A stretch of DNA of 64,000 nt from Morganella morganii (GCF_019243775.1 NZ_CP069157.1:186001-250000), one strand, 5' to 3'. Positions 10,365 to 20,632 are shown, numbered from the stretch's first letter. Made by a program: numbers and translations. The notes: a model not told the origin generated them from the letters alone.

Positions 10365-11067
10365 GCATCTCGCCTGGGAAAGTGACTTTTTTGCCCTGAA
10401 AACGGCAAAACTGGCATTTTCCCCGGACGCAGCACCACTGTCTGCGGCAGATTTCGCGCCGTATGAGCTGGTGCAGGCCAAAATCAGTGCCGGGGATAAC
10501 GCGGCACTGGACGGTTTATCGGCACTCGGCTTTTCCCTCGCAGAAAGTGAGGTGGATTTTGCATTGTCACTCAGGAGTGGCACAGAAAATGCAATGTCTG
10601 ACAGTACACTCTGTTATGCGGATGAAACGGATATCCCGGTGATAAAACAGGCGGCGGCACAGGTTTTCAGCCAGAGCCGTTTCCGTGCGCCGTGGTACCG
10701 GCCGGATGACAGTGCCCGCTTTTATGCGGTGTGGGCGGAAAAAGCGGTACGCGGGACATTCGATAAAGATTGTCTGCTCATCCGCAATAAAAACAATGAG
10801 ATTGCCGGGTTTGTCACTCTCCGTCAGACAGATGAACGCAGCGCCCGTATCGGGCTGCTGGCGGTACTGCCGGGCAATCAGGGTCAGGGTATCGGCCTGA
10901 AATTAATGTCGGCGGCGCAACAGTGGTGTGCAGAACATCACTGCCGTGTATTACGGGTTGCAACACAACTCAGTAACCTTGCGGCAATGCGCCTTTATAC
11001 AAAAAGCGGTGGTGCGGTTGACAGCACTGCCTACTGGTTATACCGAGGATGCAATGATTCCATTTAA
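10342..11067 (+). CDS. wecD: WecD, dTDP-fucosamine N-acetyltransferase
   Basis: 241 residues, slightly longer than E. coli WecD (about 224). GNAT-family enzyme that acetylates dTDP-4-amino-4,6-dideoxygalactose to dTDP-Fuc4NAc. The N-terminus MSVRASIE and the [14 protein letters not shown] block are family-specific; the acetyl-CoA loop is [18 protein letters not shown], and the C-terminus AYWLYRG is conserved, with a short CNDSI extension. It starts inside rffH and runs 14 bases into wecE. Confidence 0.94.
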   Translation: MSVRASIEHLAWESDFFALKTAKLAFSPDAAPLSAADFAPYELVQAKISAGDNAALDGLSALGFSLAESEVDFALSLRSGTENAMSDSTLCYADETDIPVIKQAAAQVFSQSRFRAPWYRPDDSARFYAVWAEKAVRGTFDKDCLLIRNKNNEIAGFVTLRQTDERSARIGLLAVLPGNQGQGIGLKLMSAAQQWCAEHHCRVLRVATQLSNLAAMRLYTKSGGAVDSTAYWLYRGCNDSI

Positions 11068-12183
11068 TAAACCACCTGTAGTCGGCACTGAAGTTGAATA
11101 TATGCAGCAGGCCATGAAAAGCGGCAAGCTGTGCGGTGACGGTTCGTTCACCAAAAAATGCGAAGAGTGGATGGAAAAACGGTTCGGCAGCGCCAAAGTC
11201 CTGCTGACCCCGTCCTGTACAGCCTCACTGGAAATGGCGGCAATTCTGCTGGATATCCAGCCGGGTGATGAAGTTATCATGCCGAGCTATACCTTCGTCT
11301 CCACCTCCAACGCCTTTGTGTTGCGTGGTGCAAAAGTGGTATTTGTTGATATCCGTCCGGACACCATGAACATCGATGAAACCAAGATCGAAGCGGCTAT
11401 CACGGATAAAACCAAAGCGATTGTACCGGTGCATTATGCAGGCGTGGCCTGTGAAATGGACATCATCATGGCGCTGGCGAAGAAATATAACCTCTTTGTG
11501 GTGGAAGATGCCGCGCAGGGCGTGATGTCAACCTACAAAGGCCGCGCGCTGGGCTCTATCGGCCATATCGGTTGCTACAGCTTCCACGAAACCAAAAACT
11601 ACTCCTCCGGCGGAGAGGGTGGTGCCACTCTGATTAACGATCCGGCGATGATTGGCCGTGCGGAAATCATCCGTGAGAAAGGCACCAACCGCAGCGAATT
11701 CTTCCGCGGACAGGTGGATAAATACACCTGGCGTGATATCGGCTCCAGCTATCTGATGTCTGACTTACAGGCCGCATACCTGTGGGCACAACTGGAAGAA
11801 GCGGAAAAAATCAACGAGCGCCGTCTGGCATTCTGGCAGATTTACTATGATGCCCTGACCCCGCTGGCACAGGATGGCCTGCTGACACTGCCGGTTGTTC
11901 CGGAAAATCTGGAGCAGAACGCGCACATGTTCTACATCAAACTGAAAGATGTGGCAGAGCGCACCGCATTCAGCGAGTACATGAAAGCCAATGACGTGCT
12001 GACCGTATTCCACTATGTGCCGCTGCACAGCTGCCCGCGGGTATGGAGTTCGGCCGTTTCCACGGTGAGGATATCTTTACCACCCGTGAAAGCGAGCGTC
12101 TGGTGCGTCTGCCGATGTTCTACAACATGACAGAAGAAGAGCAGCAGCGCGTGATCCACCTGATTAAGGGCTTCTTCGCGTAG
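11054..12183 (+). pseudogene. wecE: WecE, dTDP-4-amino-4,6-dideoxygalactose transaminase, frameshifted near the 3' end
   Basis: PLP-dependent DegT/DnrJ/EryC1 aminotransferase that makes dTDP-Fuc4N. ATG 11054 with GAGG at 11044-11047. The frame is normal through the PLP lysine (K181, in ETKNYSSGGEGG) to codon 328 (SCP at 12029-12037). After that the frame reads a foreign tail and stops at 12130 (358 residues). In the +1 frame the expected C-terminus GMEFGRFHGEDIFTTRES continues to TAG at 12181-12183. Restoring one base (CCGCGGG to CCGGCGGG at 12035-12041) gives exactly 376 codons plus stop, the E. coli length. So either a real one-base deletion or a sequencing error. wzxE begins 2 bases after the restored stop. 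Confidence 0.9.
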
Positions 12184-12184
12184 T

Positions 12185-13438
12185 ATGTCCCTCGCTAAAG
12201 CCTCTGTCTGGACCGCCGGCTCCACCCTGATCAAAATCGGGGCGGGGCTGCTGGTCATTAAATTAATGGCTCTGACATTCGGCCCGGCCGGTATCGGCCA
12301 GGCACTGAACTTCCGCCAGCTGATTACGGTGCTGGGGGTATTGTCAGGTGCCGGTATTTTTAACGGCGTGACCAAATATATCGCCGAGCACCGTGATGAT
12401 GCGGAAAAACGCCGGGCGGTATTAGGTACGTCCTCAACTCTGATTCTGGTGTTTTCGACACTGCTGGCGATTGTGTTTCTGCTGTTCAGCAGACCAATCA
12501 GCATGGCGCTGTTTGACGGCAATGATGCCTATCAGGATGTTGTTGCGGCGGTGGCCTTTATCCAGATGGGTATTGCTTACGCCAACTATTTTCTCGCGAT
12601 TATCAAAGGATACCGGGATGCGGCCGGCAATGCGCTGGCGCTGATCGCGGGCAGTCTGATCGGTGTCACGGCGTATTATCTCTGCCAGCGCTGGTGGGGC
12701 TATGACGGTGCACTGGCCGGGCTGGCACTGGTGCCGGCGCTGATTATTATTCCGGCTTTTGCCATGCTGCTGCGCCGCCGCCATTTCCCGCTTTCTGAGC
12801 TGAAACCGGCCTGGGATCGGGCGATTGCATCCCATCTGGGGAAATTCACCCTGATGGCGCTGATGACGGCGGTCACACTGCCGGTGGCGTATATCATGAT
12901 GCGGAACCTGCTGGCCTCCCGCTACAGCTGGGATGAGGTAGGGATATGGGGTGGCGTGACCAGTATTTCGGACGCTTACCTCCAGTTTATTACCGCGTCG
13001 TTTTCTGTCTATCTGCTGCCGACATTATCGCGGTTACAGGCAAAAAGTGATATCCGCCGTGAGATCATCAAATCACTGAAATTTGTGTTACCGGCGGTGG
13101 CTGCGGCCAGTTTTATGGTCTGGCTGCTGCGTGATTTTGCTATCTGGCTGCTGTTCACGGATAAATTTACCGGTATGCGCGACCTGTTTGCCTGGCAGCT
13201 GGTCGGTGATGTCCTGAAAGTGGGTGCTTACGTTTTCGGTTATCTGGTGATTGCCAAGGCCGCACTGCGGTTTTATATCCTCACGGAAGTGACCCAGTTT
13301 GCTTTACTGACGCTGTCCGCGTACTGGCTGATTCCGGCACACGGTGCCGTCGGCGCGGCACAGGCCTATATGCTGACATATATTATCTACTTCCTTTTGT
13401 GTTGTAGCGTATTTCTGATCTATTGCAGGCGAGCATGA
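12185..13438 (+). CDS. wzxE: WzxE, ECA lipid III flippase
   Basis: 417 residues, near the E. coli length of 416. Polytopic MOP-superfamily flippase that moves Und-PP-GlcNAc-ManNAcA-Fuc4NAc to the periplasmic face. About 12 hydrophobic segments; N-terminus [20 protein letters not shown]. The stop overlaps the wecF start as ATGA. Confidence 0.95.
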   Translation: MSLAKASVWTAGSTLIKIGAGLLVIKLMALTFGPAGIGQALNFRQLITVLGVLSGAGIFNGVTKYIAEHRDDAEKRRAVLGTSSTLILVFSTLLAIVFLLFSRPISMALFDGNDAYQDVVAAVAFIQMGIAYANYFLAIIKGYRDAAGNALALIAGSLIGVTAYYLCQRWWGYDGALAGLALVPALIIIPAFAMLLRRRHFPLSELKPAWDRAIASHLGKFTLMALMTAVTLPVAYIMMRNLLASRYSWDEVGIWGGVTSISDAYLQFITASFSVYLLPTLSRLQAKSDIRREIIKSLKFVLPAVAAASFMVWLLRDFAIWLLFTDKFTGMRDLFAWQLVGDVLKVGAYVFGYLVIAKAALRFYILTEVTQFALLTLSAYWLIPAHGAVGAAQAYMLTYIIYFLLCCSVFLIYCRRA

Positions 13439-14523
13439 CAACTTTAATTCACGTTTTAGGATCTGATATCCCGCATCATAACCAGACCGTGCTGCGCTTC
13501 TTCAATGATGTGCTGGCACCGCAGCTGCCGCGTGAGGAAATGCCTGAATTTATGGTTGTTTCCACTGCCGGGCAGCTTCTGGCGCAATATCCCAACCTGG
13601 AACTGGATGTCTGGCCGGATAAAAAAAGCCTGGCGAATGCCGTCACAGCGAAAGCAAAACGTGACCGGCAGTGCCGCTTTTTCTTCCATGGTCAGTTTAA
13701 TGCCCTGATCTGGCTGGCATTATTATCAGGAAAAATTAAACGTCATCAGTTTTACTGGCATATCTGGGGCGCGGATTTGTATGAGGATTCCCGTCAGCTG
13801 AAATTCAGACTGTTTTATCATCTGCGCCGGCTGGCGCAGAAGCGGGTCGGTCATGTATTCGGCACGCGCGGCGATTTAAACTATTTTGCTCAGTTTTGCC
13901 CGAAGATCCCGGCTGACCTGCTCTATTTCCCGACGCGGATGGATCCCTCTCTGACGGTTTTAACGCCGCCTGAGCCGCGTGGTGACGATAATATGATGAT
14001 CCTGCTGGGTAACTCGGGTGACCGTTCAAACCGCCATAAAGAGGCGCTGACGCGCATTCATGAGCAATTCGGGGAGAAGGTGAAAATCATTATCCCGATG
14101 GGCTATCCGGAAAACAACGGGGACTATATTGCGGAAGTGGATGCTTTCGCGCAGCAGCTGTTCCCTCAGCAGCAGGCGGAGATCCTGAAAGACAAGATGG
14201 ATTTTGATATCTATCTGAATCTGCTGAAACAATGTGACCTCGGCTACTTTATTTTTAACCGCCAGCAGGGGATCGGCACACTGTGTCTGCTGATCCAGTT
14301 CGGTATTCCGTTTGTGATAAGCCGTCAGAACCCGTTCTGGCAGGATATGACCGAGCAGCAGGTGCCGGTTCTGTTTTACGGTGATGACGTGACGCCGGAC
14401 GTGGTGGCACAGGCGAGGGAACAGCTGTTCGCCCTCGACCGTGAAAAAATTGCCTTCTTCAGCCCGAACTTTGTGCAGGGCTGGGAGCAGGCACTGGCCG
14501 CTGCGCAGGAGACACAGGCATGA
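13435..14523 (+). CDS. wecF: WecF, Fuc4NAc transferase (ECA lipid III synthase)
   Basis: 362 residues from ATG 13435. It transfers Fuc4NAc from dTDP-Fuc4NAc to ECA lipid II. Starts [16 protein letters not shown], as in E. coli; [29 protein letters not shown]-like ([11 protein letters not shown]) and [10 protein letters not shown] are family blocks (GT56). The start was taken at the ATGA overlap with wzxE, not the 4-codon upstream ATG. Confidence 0.96.
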   Translation: MTTLIHVLGSDIPHHNQTVLRFFNDVLAPQLPREEMPEFMVVSTAGQLLAQYPNLELDVWPDKKSLANAVTAKAKRDRQCRFFFHGQFNALIWLALLSGKIKRHQFYWHIWGADLYEDSRQLKFRLFYHLRRLAQKRVGHVFGTRGDLNYFAQFCPKIPADLLYFPTRMDPSLTVLTPPEPRGDDNMMILLGNSGDRSNRHKEALTRIHEQFGEKVKIIIPMGYPENNGDYIAEVDAFAQQLFPQQQAEILKDKMDFDIYLNLLKQCDLGYFIFNRQQGIGTLCLLIQFGIPFVISRQNPFWQDMTEQQVPVLFYGDDVTPDVVAQAREQLFALDREKIAFFSPNFVQGWEQALAAAQETQA

Positions 14524-15875
14524 GTCAGTTTGATTTCATCGGGCTGTTTGCCGTCTGGTTTATCTCGCTGGCCTTTATTCTGCTGCTGACCTACCGTGAA
14601 TTCCGCCGGGTCCGCTTCAGTTTTAATATCTTTTTCTCCATGCTCTATCTGCTGACCTTCTTTTTCGGCTTCCCGTTTACCTTTGCGCTGGTGTTCCAGT
14701 TTGATGTGCAGGTGGTGCCGCCGTCCGCGCTGTTGCAGGCGCTGCTGGCGTCAGTCAGTTTCTATGCTATTTATTATGTGGCGTATAAAACCCGGCTGCG
14801 CAGACCTGACGCGGTTTACAGCGGTACGCCGCTGTTTTCCATGAACAAAACAGAAACCCGGCTCACCTGGCTGCTGCTGGCGGCGATTGCCGTCGCGACT
14901 GCCGGTATTTTCTTTATGGAAAACGGGCTGCTGCTGTTTAAACTGAAAACCTACAGTCAGATTTTCTCGAGCCAGGTCACCGGCGTGGCGTTAAAGCGCT
15001 TTTTCTACTTCTTTATCCCGGCGATGCTGGTGGTGTTCTTCCTGAAACCCACATTCCAGCGCTGGATTTTCTTCCTGATCACCACGGTGGCGTTCGGGAT
15101 TATGACCTATGTGATTGTCGGCGGTACCCGCGCCAACATCATTATCGCGTTTGCGCTGTTCCTGTTTATCGGCATTGTGCGCGGCTGGATTTCGCTGTGG
15201 ATGCTGGTCAGCGCTGGGGTCTTCGGCGTGGTGGGGATGTTCTGGCTGGCACTCAAACGCTACAGCCTGGATGTCAGCGGGGCAGAGGCGTTTTACACGT
15301 TCCTCTATCTGACCCGCGATACCTTCTCGCCGTGGGAAAACCTCGGCCTGCTGCTGAATAATTACGACAAAATTGAGTTCCAGGGGCTGGCGCCGATTAT
15401 CCGTGACTTCTATGTATTTATCCCGTCCTGGCTGTGGCCGGACCGGCCGGATACCGTACTGAATGCGGCAAACTATTTTACCTGGGAAGTGCTGAACAAC
15501 CATTCCGGGCTGGCGATATCCCCGACCCTGATCGGCTCGCTGGTGGTGATGGGCGGCTTCTGGTTTATTCCGCTCGGTGCGGTGGTGGTCGGGCTGATAA
15601 TCAAATGGTTCGACTGGCTGTATGAGCTGGGCAAACGGGAGACAAACCGTTACAAAGCGGCCATTCTGCATGCATTTTGTTTCGGCGCGATATTTAACAT
15701 GATTGTGCTGGCCCGCGAAGGAATGGACTCATTCGTTTCCCGCGTGGTGTTTTTCTGTCTTATTTTCGGCTTTTGTCTGGTGGTGGCGAAATTACTGTAC
15801 TGGCTGTTCGAAACGGCCGGACTTATCCGCCATTATGTGATTTCAAAGGGCAAACGCACCCGTCTTTCATCGTAA
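14520..15875 (+). CDS. wzyE: WzyE, ECA polymerase
   Basis: 451 residues against about 450 in E. coli. Integral membrane protein with about 11 hydrophobic segments and a large periplasmic loop ([14 protein letters not shown] to [14 protein letters not shown]). It polymerises ECA trisaccharide repeats. The start ATGA overlaps the wecF stop. Confidence 0.95.
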   Translation: MSQFDFIGLFAVWFISLAFILLLTYREFRRVRFSFNIFFSMLYLLTFFFGFPFTFALVFQFDVQVVPPSALLQALLASVSFYAIYYVAYKTRLRRPDAVYSGTPLFSMNKTETRLTWLLLAAIAVATAGIFFMENGLLLFKLKTYSQIFSSQVTGVALKRFFYFFIPAMLVVFFLKPTFQRWIFFLITTVAFGIMTYVIVGGTRANIIIAFALFLFIGIVRGWISLWMLVSAGVFGVVGMFWLALKRYSLDVSGAEAFYTFLYLTRDTFSPWENLGLLLNNYDKIEFQGLAPIIRDFYVFIPSWLWPDRPDTVLNAANYFTWEVLNNHSGLAISPTLIGSLVVMGGFWFIPLGAVVVGLIIKWFDWLYELGKRETNRYKAAILHAFCFGAIFNMIVLAREGMDSFVSRVVFFCLIFGFCLVVAKLLYWLFETAGLIRHYVISKGKRTRLSS

Positions 15876-15884
15876 GGAATTAGC

Positions 15885-16646
15885 ATGGAACCGTTATCTT
15901 CTGATGCCGGCAGCGCGGAAACTATCCCGCAGTATTCTATCCGTAACCACCCGATTCAGGGTTTCCGGAATCAGGCACATTTTCTGGATTATCTGTTTAA
16001 GGACGGACAGATCAGAACCGGTACACTGGTGGCCATTAATGCTGAAAAAGTCATGACCGCCGAACAGGATGAGGCGCTGCACACACTGCTGAGCAACGCG
16101 GAATATCTGTATGCGGACGGGATCAGCATTGTTCGTGCTATCCGCCGCAAATACCCGCAGGCGGATGTCTCGCGGATTGCCGGGGCGGATTTGTGGGAAG
16201 GGCTGATGGAACGCGCCGGGCAGGAAAACACGCCGGTGTTTCTGGTCGGCGGCAAGCCGGAAGTGCTGGCGGAAACCGAAGCCAAACTGAAAGCACAGTG
16301 GAATGTCAATCTGGCAGGCACGCAGGATGGTTATTTCACCGTAGAACAGCGTGATGTCCTGTTTGAGCGTATCCGCGACAGCGGCGCAAAAATCGTGACA
16401 GTGGCAATGGGCTCGCCGAAACAGGAAATCTTTATGCGCGACTGCCGTAAGATCCACCCGGATGCCCTGTATATGGGCGTGGGCGGTACTTACGACGTCT
16501 TTACCGGTCATGTGAAGCGTGCGCCGAAGGTGTGGCAGAACATGGGACTGGAGTGGCTCTACCGCCTGTTATCACAACCGACCCGCTTCCGCCGTCAGTT
16601 AAAACTGCTGAAATTTCTGGGTTATTACTACGGTAATAAATTATAA
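15885..16646 (+). CDS. wecG: WecG, UDP-ManNAcA transferase (ECA lipid II synthase)
   Basis: 253 residues, a few more than E. coli (about 246). GT26 (WecG/TagA) glycosyltransferase that adds ManNAcA to lipid I. Motifs: [33 protein letters not shown], and [12 protein letters not shown]...[24 protein letters not shown] at 15874-15878 precedes the ATG. Last gene of the ECA block; yifK, present next in E. coli, is missing here. Confidence 0.95.
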   Translation: MEPLSSDAGSAETIPQYSIRNHPIQGFRNQAHFLDYLFKDGQIRTGTLVAINAEKVMTAEQDEALHTLLSNAEYLYADGISIVRAIRRKYPQADVSRIAGADLWEGLMERAGQENTPVFLVGGKPEVLAETEAKLKAQWNVNLAGTQDGYFTVEQRDVLFERIRDSGAKIVTVAMGSPKQEIFMRDCRKIHPDALYMGVGGTYDVFTGHVKRAPKVWQNMGLEWLYRLLSQPTRFRRQLKLLKFLGYYYGNKL

Positions 16647-16648
16647 TT

Positions 16649-16670
16649 GCCCCTGTCCGGGCGGCTTTTT
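16649..16670 (+). terminator. Possible weak terminator after wecG
   Basis: Short stem GCCC (16649-16652) with GGGC (16659-16662), then GGCTTTTT. Only 4 pairs, so uncertain. Confidence 0.35.
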
Positions 16671-16742
16671 GCGGGAAAATGCTCTCTTTATCAGCAAAGC
16701 GGGTAAAGACTGAGCAAACAATACATTTGTGAAAAAAAGCAC

Positions 16743-16771
16743 TGGACAGACGGATGAGAAATCCGTACTAT
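16743..16771 (+). promoter_or_regulatory. Promoter of the argX-hisR-leuT-proM tRNA operon
   Basis: -35 TGGACA (16743-16748), 17-base spacer, -10 TACTAT (16766-16771), followed by the GC-rich discriminator CCTCTCCCG, typical of stringently controlled stable-RNA promoters. The first tRNA starts 21 bases after the -10. Confidence 0.75.
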
Positions 16772-16792
16772 CCTCTCCCGCAACGGCGCAAA

Positions 16793-16869
<77 letters not shown>

Positions 16870-16934
16870 TTATGCGTGTAAGAGTTACGGTATAGTATTT
16901 CGTTGTTGTAAGTAGTAAAATGTTGCGATGTTAT

Positions 16935-17011
16935 GGTGGCTATAGCTCAGTTGGTAGAGCCCTGGATTGTGATTCCAGTCGTCGTGGGTTCGAGTCCCAT
17001 TAGCCACCCCA
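16935..17011 (+). tRNA. hisR: tRNA-His (GTG)
   Basis: 77 bases including G-1 and CCA. Anticodon GTG in GGATTGTGATTCC; the G-1 characteristic of tRNA-His is encoded. Confidence 0.97.
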
Positions 17012-17047
17012 TTTAATAACATGTAACATGACTGTAGTGATGAACCT

Positions 17048-17133
17048 GCGAGGGTGGCGGAATTGGTAGACGCGCTAGCTTCAGGTGTTAGTGTTCTTAC
17101 GGACGTGGGGGTTCAAGTCCCCCCTTCGCACCA
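17048..17133 (+). tRNA. leuT: tRNA-Leu (CAG)
   Basis: 86 bases with CCA and a long class II variable arm (TGTTCTTACGGACG). Anticodon CAG in GCTTCAGGTG. Confidence 0.96.
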
Positions 17134-17155
17134 TCATCATGAAAAGTCAGCCTTT

Positions 17156-17232
17156 CGGCGAGTAGCGCAGCTTGGTAGCGCAACTGGTTTGGGACCAGTG
17201 GGTCGTAGGTTCGAATCCTATCTCGCCGACCA
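17156..17232 (+). tRNA. proM: tRNA-Pro (TGG)
   Basis: 77 bases with CCA. Acceptor CGGCGAG/CTCGCCG; anticodon TGG in the loop TTTGGGA. Last tRNA of the operon, followed by a strong terminator. Confidence 0.97.
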
Positions 17233-17243
17233 TATTCAGAGAA

Positions 17244-17268
17244 AGCCCCGCTTACAGCGGGGCTTTTT
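17244..17268 (+). terminator. Terminator of the tRNA operon
   Basis: Perfect stem AGCCCCGC (17244-17251) with GCGGGGCT (17257-17264), loop TTACA, then TTTT. Confidence 0.93.
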
Positions 17269-17456
17269 CGTTTCTGCGGTTTCTGTTTTTTCCTGTCCTG
17301 CTTTTCTTCCCGCAGCCATTCCGCAGCTGATTTTTGTTTCTTTTGTGCTGATGCTAATGTGGTGTTCAGGCAGACAAAAACACACGCGTTTCCCGTGAAA
17401 CCGCCGGTACTAATGGTGTTTGATAATTTCGATATAAATCATTATTTTATGATTGT

Positions 17457-17599
17457 TGTATAGATCCGGCGACAACAGGCATAATGCATGTCGCCAAAAT
17501 GAGACATTTAATCTATTGATATATAAAGATTTAAATAATGCTGTCAGAAAACGTCGCAAAACAGAGACACTGCGGACAGATTTGCATCAGTGATTGATA
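17457..17599 (+). promoter_or_regulatory. GlrR-type activator sites and IHF-like site upstream of glmZ
   Basis: Three matches to the TGTC-N10-GACA pattern known for GlrR: TGTA-N10-GACA (17457-17474), TGTC-N10-GACA (17489-17506, perfect) and CGTC-N10-GACA (17552-17569). An IHF-like site with one mismatch lies on the minus strand at 17587-17599 (TATCAATCACTGA). This is the layout of a sigma-54 enhancer: activator sites, a DNA-bending site, then the promoter at about 17665. The pattern is recalled from work on glmY/glmZ in Enterobacteriaceae. Confidence 0.7.
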
Positions 17600-17614
17600 A
17601 GCAGAAGGCAGGAT

Positions 17615-17643
17615 AAAAAAAATAAACCCACGGGAACCGTGGG
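17615..17643 (-). terminator. Minus-strand terminator-like hairpin upstream of glmZ
   Basis: Stem CCCACGG (17627-17633) with CCGTGGG (17637-17643), loop GAA, preceded on the plus strand by an A-rich run (17615-17626). Read on the minus strand this is a stem followed by a T-rich tract. It would stop transcripts that come leftward across glmZ, for example read-through from hemY. Confidence 0.6.
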
Positions 17644-17663
17644 AGATCGAGAAGGCGTAAAAG

Positions 17664-17680
17664 TTGGCACGTCTTGTGCA
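17664..17680 (+). promoter_or_regulatory. Sigma-54 promoter of glmZ
   Basis: TTGGCAC-GTCT-TGTGCA: the GG (17666-17667) and GC (17678-17679) doublets are separated by exactly 10 bases, as required for the -24/-12 promoter. The presumed start at GTAGATGC lies 13-14 bases after the GC. Confidence 0.85.
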
Positions 17681-17692
17681 TTACATCAGGGT

Positions 17693-17904
17693 GTAGATGC
17701 TCATCTCATTTCTTATGTTTGCGTAAGCTTCATAAACCCGGAGATGACGCAGAGCTAAATTCGGTGCCTATTGTCCGGGTTATCGATGTAAAAGATCCCG
17801 AAATCTTTACATCACCAACAGGACGTAACGTTGAGTGAGGCACCATCCGTCTGTAGACCTGATTGTATTTTATACACCTATCGTTTCGCGATAGGTGTTT
17901 TTTT
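17693..17904 (+). ncRNA. glmZ: GlmZ small regulatory RNA
   Basis: About 212 bases. The 5' end GTAGATGCTCATCTC, the segment TTCTTATGTTTGCGTAAG, the block ATGACGCAGAGC, and the near-terminal segment AACGTTGAGTGAGGCACC with GTAGACCTG match E. coli GlmZ as I remember it. GlmZ, with Hfq, base-pairs with glmS mRNA and activates glucosamine-6-phosphate synthase; RapZ and RNase E inactivate it. It ends in a strong intrinsic terminator (stem ACACCTATCG 17874-17883 with CGATAGGTGT 17889-17898, then seven T). The location between the proM tRNA and hemY is conserved; the aslA and aslB genes of E. coli are absent. Confidence 0.92.
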
Positions 17905-17964
17905 ATGTCTCATTCTTGCCATCAATAATGTATTCCGTCAATCCCTTTTAATGATGTTCCGGCA

Positions 17965-17993
17965 TAAAAAAAGCCAATCCGGCAGGATTGGCT
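17965..17993 (-). terminator. Terminator of the hemCDXY operon
   Basis: Minus-strand stem AGCCAATCC/GGATTGGCT (17985-17993 with 17972-17980), loop of 4, followed by a T run (plus-strand A at 17966-17971). It lies 30 bases beyond the hemY stop. Confidence 0.88.
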
Positions 17994-18022
17994 CTGTGTG
18001 ATAAAAAAGAATCCGCCTGTGC

Positions 18023-19231
18023 TTATTCGCGGGGCGTTTTTTCATCCGGTAACGTCAGGGTATTGAGCAGGGCATTACGGCGGATCATGGCAGATTCCTC
18101 ATACTTTTTCTGCTTATCCAGCACATCGGCCAGCCAGGCGGCATCATGCGTGTCCTGACGGGCGCTCAGGGCAGATTTAAAGTATTTCTCCGCATCTTCC
18201 CAGCGTGTTTCCTGCATGGCTAACTGCCCGAGGGTACTGTTGAGCAGCGGCTGATCCGCATCTTCCTTCTGCATCTGGTTCAGCACCTTGCGGATGGCTT
18301 TCGGATTGTCTGTCCGGATCTGCGGCAGCAGCATCAGCAGGCGCTGATCTTTCTGACGCTTCAGTCCGTCGAGCACCACCGCTTCTGCATCCGCCATATC
18401 ATCACCGGCGATAAAGTGCTGCGCGGCCGCCACGGCCATCTCCGGATTGTGGCGCAGATGGCGGCTGAGATTTTTCCACCAGTGACGCAGGGCATCGCTG
18501 CCGTCCTGATCCGCAACCTGCTGCATCATACCGAGCCAGGCACGGATTTCAGTCTGTTCGACCTGCTCATCCGTAAATTCGCCGGATTTTTTCATCTGCG
18601 GCAGAATGGCGATCAGGGATTTCCAGGCACCGGAGCGCGCATACACCTGTTCCGCCAGGCGAAGTACTTCCGGATGGCGCGGTGCGACTTCCAGCAGATT
18701 GTCGATAGCGGTTCTTGCCGCCGGAATTTCATCGCGGCTCAGCAGAATACGGGCGCGGGTGATATCCACCGGTAGCTGATGGCGCCCGGCCAGCTCGGAA
18801 GCCCGCTCCAGATACTGATTGGCGCGGAGATTATCGCTGCGCTGCTGTGCTGCTTCCGCTGCCAGCAGATAGTTGACCAGCGGTTGCTCGGCATTATCTG
18901 CACTGCGGCTCAGTAATTTTTCCACCTGACGGAAATCCCCTTCCGCCAGTTTGAGCAGCGCATCGTTGGTCAGCGCACGGGCGCGGTTGCGTTTATGACC
19001 GCCAAACCAGCCGAGGGTGCGGGAGCTGCCGCTTTTCAGACGACGCCAGCACCAGCCCAGCAGCATCAGAACCGCCTGAAGTACCAGGAAGATGATGATC
19101 AGGCCGGTGACACTGGTTTCAATATCAAAATTATTGGTCTGGATCAGGACATAACCCTGATGTCCGGCCATCAGCGGGCCGACAATAATCCCGGCAATCA
19201 GGATAAGAAACAGAATAAAGACTTTAAACAT
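18023..19231 (-). CDS. hemY: HemY, heme-biosynthesis-associated TPR protein
   Basis: 402 residues. Two N-terminal TM helices (about 4-23 and 41-61), then a cytoplasmic tetratricopeptide-rich domain. Family members are encoded with hemCDX in enteric bacteria; the name reflects operon context, and it is not the HemY protoporphyrinogen oxidase of Bacillus. Its biochemical role is not settled. It starts 3 bases after the hemX stop and is last in the operon. Confidence 0.93.
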   Translation of the reverse strand: MFKVFILFLILIAGIIVGPLMAGHQGYVLIQTNNFDIETSVTGLIIIFLVLQAVLMLLGWCWRRLKSGSSRTLGWFGGHKRNRARALTNDALLKLAEGDFRQVEKLLSRSADNAEQPLVNYLLAAEAAQQRSDNLRANQYLERASELAGRHQLPVDITRARILLSRDEIPAARTAIDNLLEVAPRHPEVLRLAEQVYARSGAWKSLIAILPQMKKSGEFTDEQVEQTEIRAWLGMMQQVADQDGSDALRHWWKNLSRHLRHNPEMAVAAAQHFIAGDDMADAEAVVLDGLKRQKDQRLLMLLPQIRTDNPKAIRKVLNQMQKEDADQPLLNSTLGQLAMQETRWEDAEKYFKSALSARQDTHDAAWLADVLDKQKKYEESAMIRRNALLNTLTLPDEKTPRE

Positions 19232-19234
19232 CTG

Positions 19235-20632
19235 TTATCCCTCCTGTTGCGGTGCGGCTTCCGGCTGTGCCGGTGCAGCAGCAGGTGTTTCCTGCGGTGC
19301 CTCAGCCGGTGCCGGCGGCGGGGTTTCATCGTTGAGCAGGCGGCGGATGCGGGTCTGTACCAGTTTATCCAGCAGCGGCTGGCTGGTCAGGCTGTCCGGC
19401 GCACTCATTGAGATCGGCTGGGCGGCCAGCGCATCCACTTCGGCCAGGAAGGCGGCGTTGGTCGGATCGCTGTCAGAGAAATAGGCACGGACCCAGGTGG
19501 AGACCGCATCCAGTGACTGTTTGTAGCTCTCTTCCTGGTGACGCGGCACCGCCTGAGCAGCGATCAGCAACTGGGCGCGGATATTCTCACGGACATAAAT
19601 GTCCTGATTCGGTGCCAGCAGCGGAGCAGAGGTGTTGTCACGGCGGCGGATGGTGATGAAATCACTCATAAACCCTTTCCAGCTTTTGGTCAGGTTAGTG
19701 CGCCAGTCCGCGACGGAGGAGGTCAGCCCTTCACTGTCACTGCTGTCCATCGGCGCGCCGTCACGGCTGCCGTCATCCAGACGCAGATTATCCACCTGAC
19801 CGGCAAGCTGGTTCAGGCGCAGGATCGTGCCGTCAAAATCGATCTGACTGACGGCGGAGAGTGCCGTAATGTCATTACGCAGTGCGGTGCGCACATCCAG
19901 CAGACCCGGATCGTTCATTTCGGCGAGACTGGCATCGGCATTTTTCAGCAGTACCATCGCGGTGACCACATCCTGGTCATTCCACAGTTTGCGCTCTGCC
20001 ATTTTGACCAGGAAATCCGCCTGGGCCAGCAGCCAGCTTTTCACATCGGTACTGGACAGCGCGGTGACACGGCTGCGCAGTAAATCCAGCTCGTGTTTCA
20101 GAGCCTCTTCCTGCTGCTGATGCTGTGTGCTGAGCGCAGACTGCTGCGCGATAAATTCCTGCATCTGTTTTTGTGTCTGCTGTTGTTCCTGCTGCAGCTG
20201 CGCCATCTGAGATTTCAGTTGTGCATTTTCCGCTTCCAGGTTTTTCGACAGGGTCTGAGTACCGGCCTGTGAGGCATACCAGACACCGCCGCCGATCAGC
20301 AGGATAACGGCCAGAGCGATAGCACCGCGCAGAAAGCCGGAGGGCTGTTCTTCCTCAGCGGCAGGCGGGGTTTTCCGTGGCTGCGGCGCTTCCGGTGCCG
20401 GTTTCGGCGCGGTATCAGCCGGTTTGCTGTCAGCCGCCGGTGTTTCCGCCGGTTTTTTATCAGACGCCGCTTTGTCAGTGACGTTTTTTGCGGTCGCTTT
20501 TTTCCCGGCAGTTGTGTCTTTTTTCTCTGCCTGCGGATCAGTACTGATTACGGCATCCTGTGTCTCAGGTACATCAGCCGATCCGGTTTTTTTTTCGTGT
20601 TCCGTCATTCGTGGCGTCCCATGTCTGTTCAT
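19235..20632 (-). CDS. hemX: HemX, membrane protein of the hemCDXY operon
   Basis: 465 residues, longer than the E. coli protein. A Lys/Ala/Pro-rich cytoplasmic N-terminus (1-100), one TM segment (about 105-123, [18 protein letters not shown]), a Gln-rich coiled coil (130-180), then the HemX domain with [31 protein letters not shown] and [19 protein letters not shown]. The C-terminal tail is Pro/Ala-rich. It was once proposed as a uroporphyrinogen III methylase but lacks that fold. ATG 20632 overlaps the hemD stop (ATGA) and has AGG 7 bases upstream; ATG 20608 (MTEHEKK) resembles the E. coli start and is an alternative. Confidence 0.92.
   Translation of the reverse strand: MNRHGTPRMTEHEKKTGSADVPETQDAVISTDPQAEKKDTTAGKKATAKNVTDKAASDKKPAETPAADSKPADTAPKPAPEAPQPRKTPPAAEEEQPSGFLRGAIALAVILLIGGGVWYASQAGTQTLSKNLEAENAQLKSQMAQLQQEQQQTQKQMQEFIAQQSALSTQHQQQEEALKHELDLLRSRVTALSSTDVKSWLLAQADFLVKMAERKLWNDQDVVTAMVLLKNADASLAEMNDPGLLDVRTALRNDITALSAVSQIDFDGTILRLNQLAGQVDNLRLDDGSRDGAPMDSSDSEGLTSSVADWRTNLTKSWKGFMSDFITIRRRDNTSAPLLAPNQDIYVRENIRAQLLIAAQAVPRHQEESYKQSLDAVSTWVRAYFSDSDPTNAAFLAEVDALAAQPISMSAPDSLTSQPLLDKLVQTRIRRLLNDETPPPAPAEAPQETPAAAPAQPEAAPQQEG

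Noticed and set aside
17054-17398. Plus-strand 114-codon open frame over the tRNA-Leu and tRNA-Pro genes
   Set aside because: It runs through two tRNA genes and their terminator, and the translation has no protein-like features.
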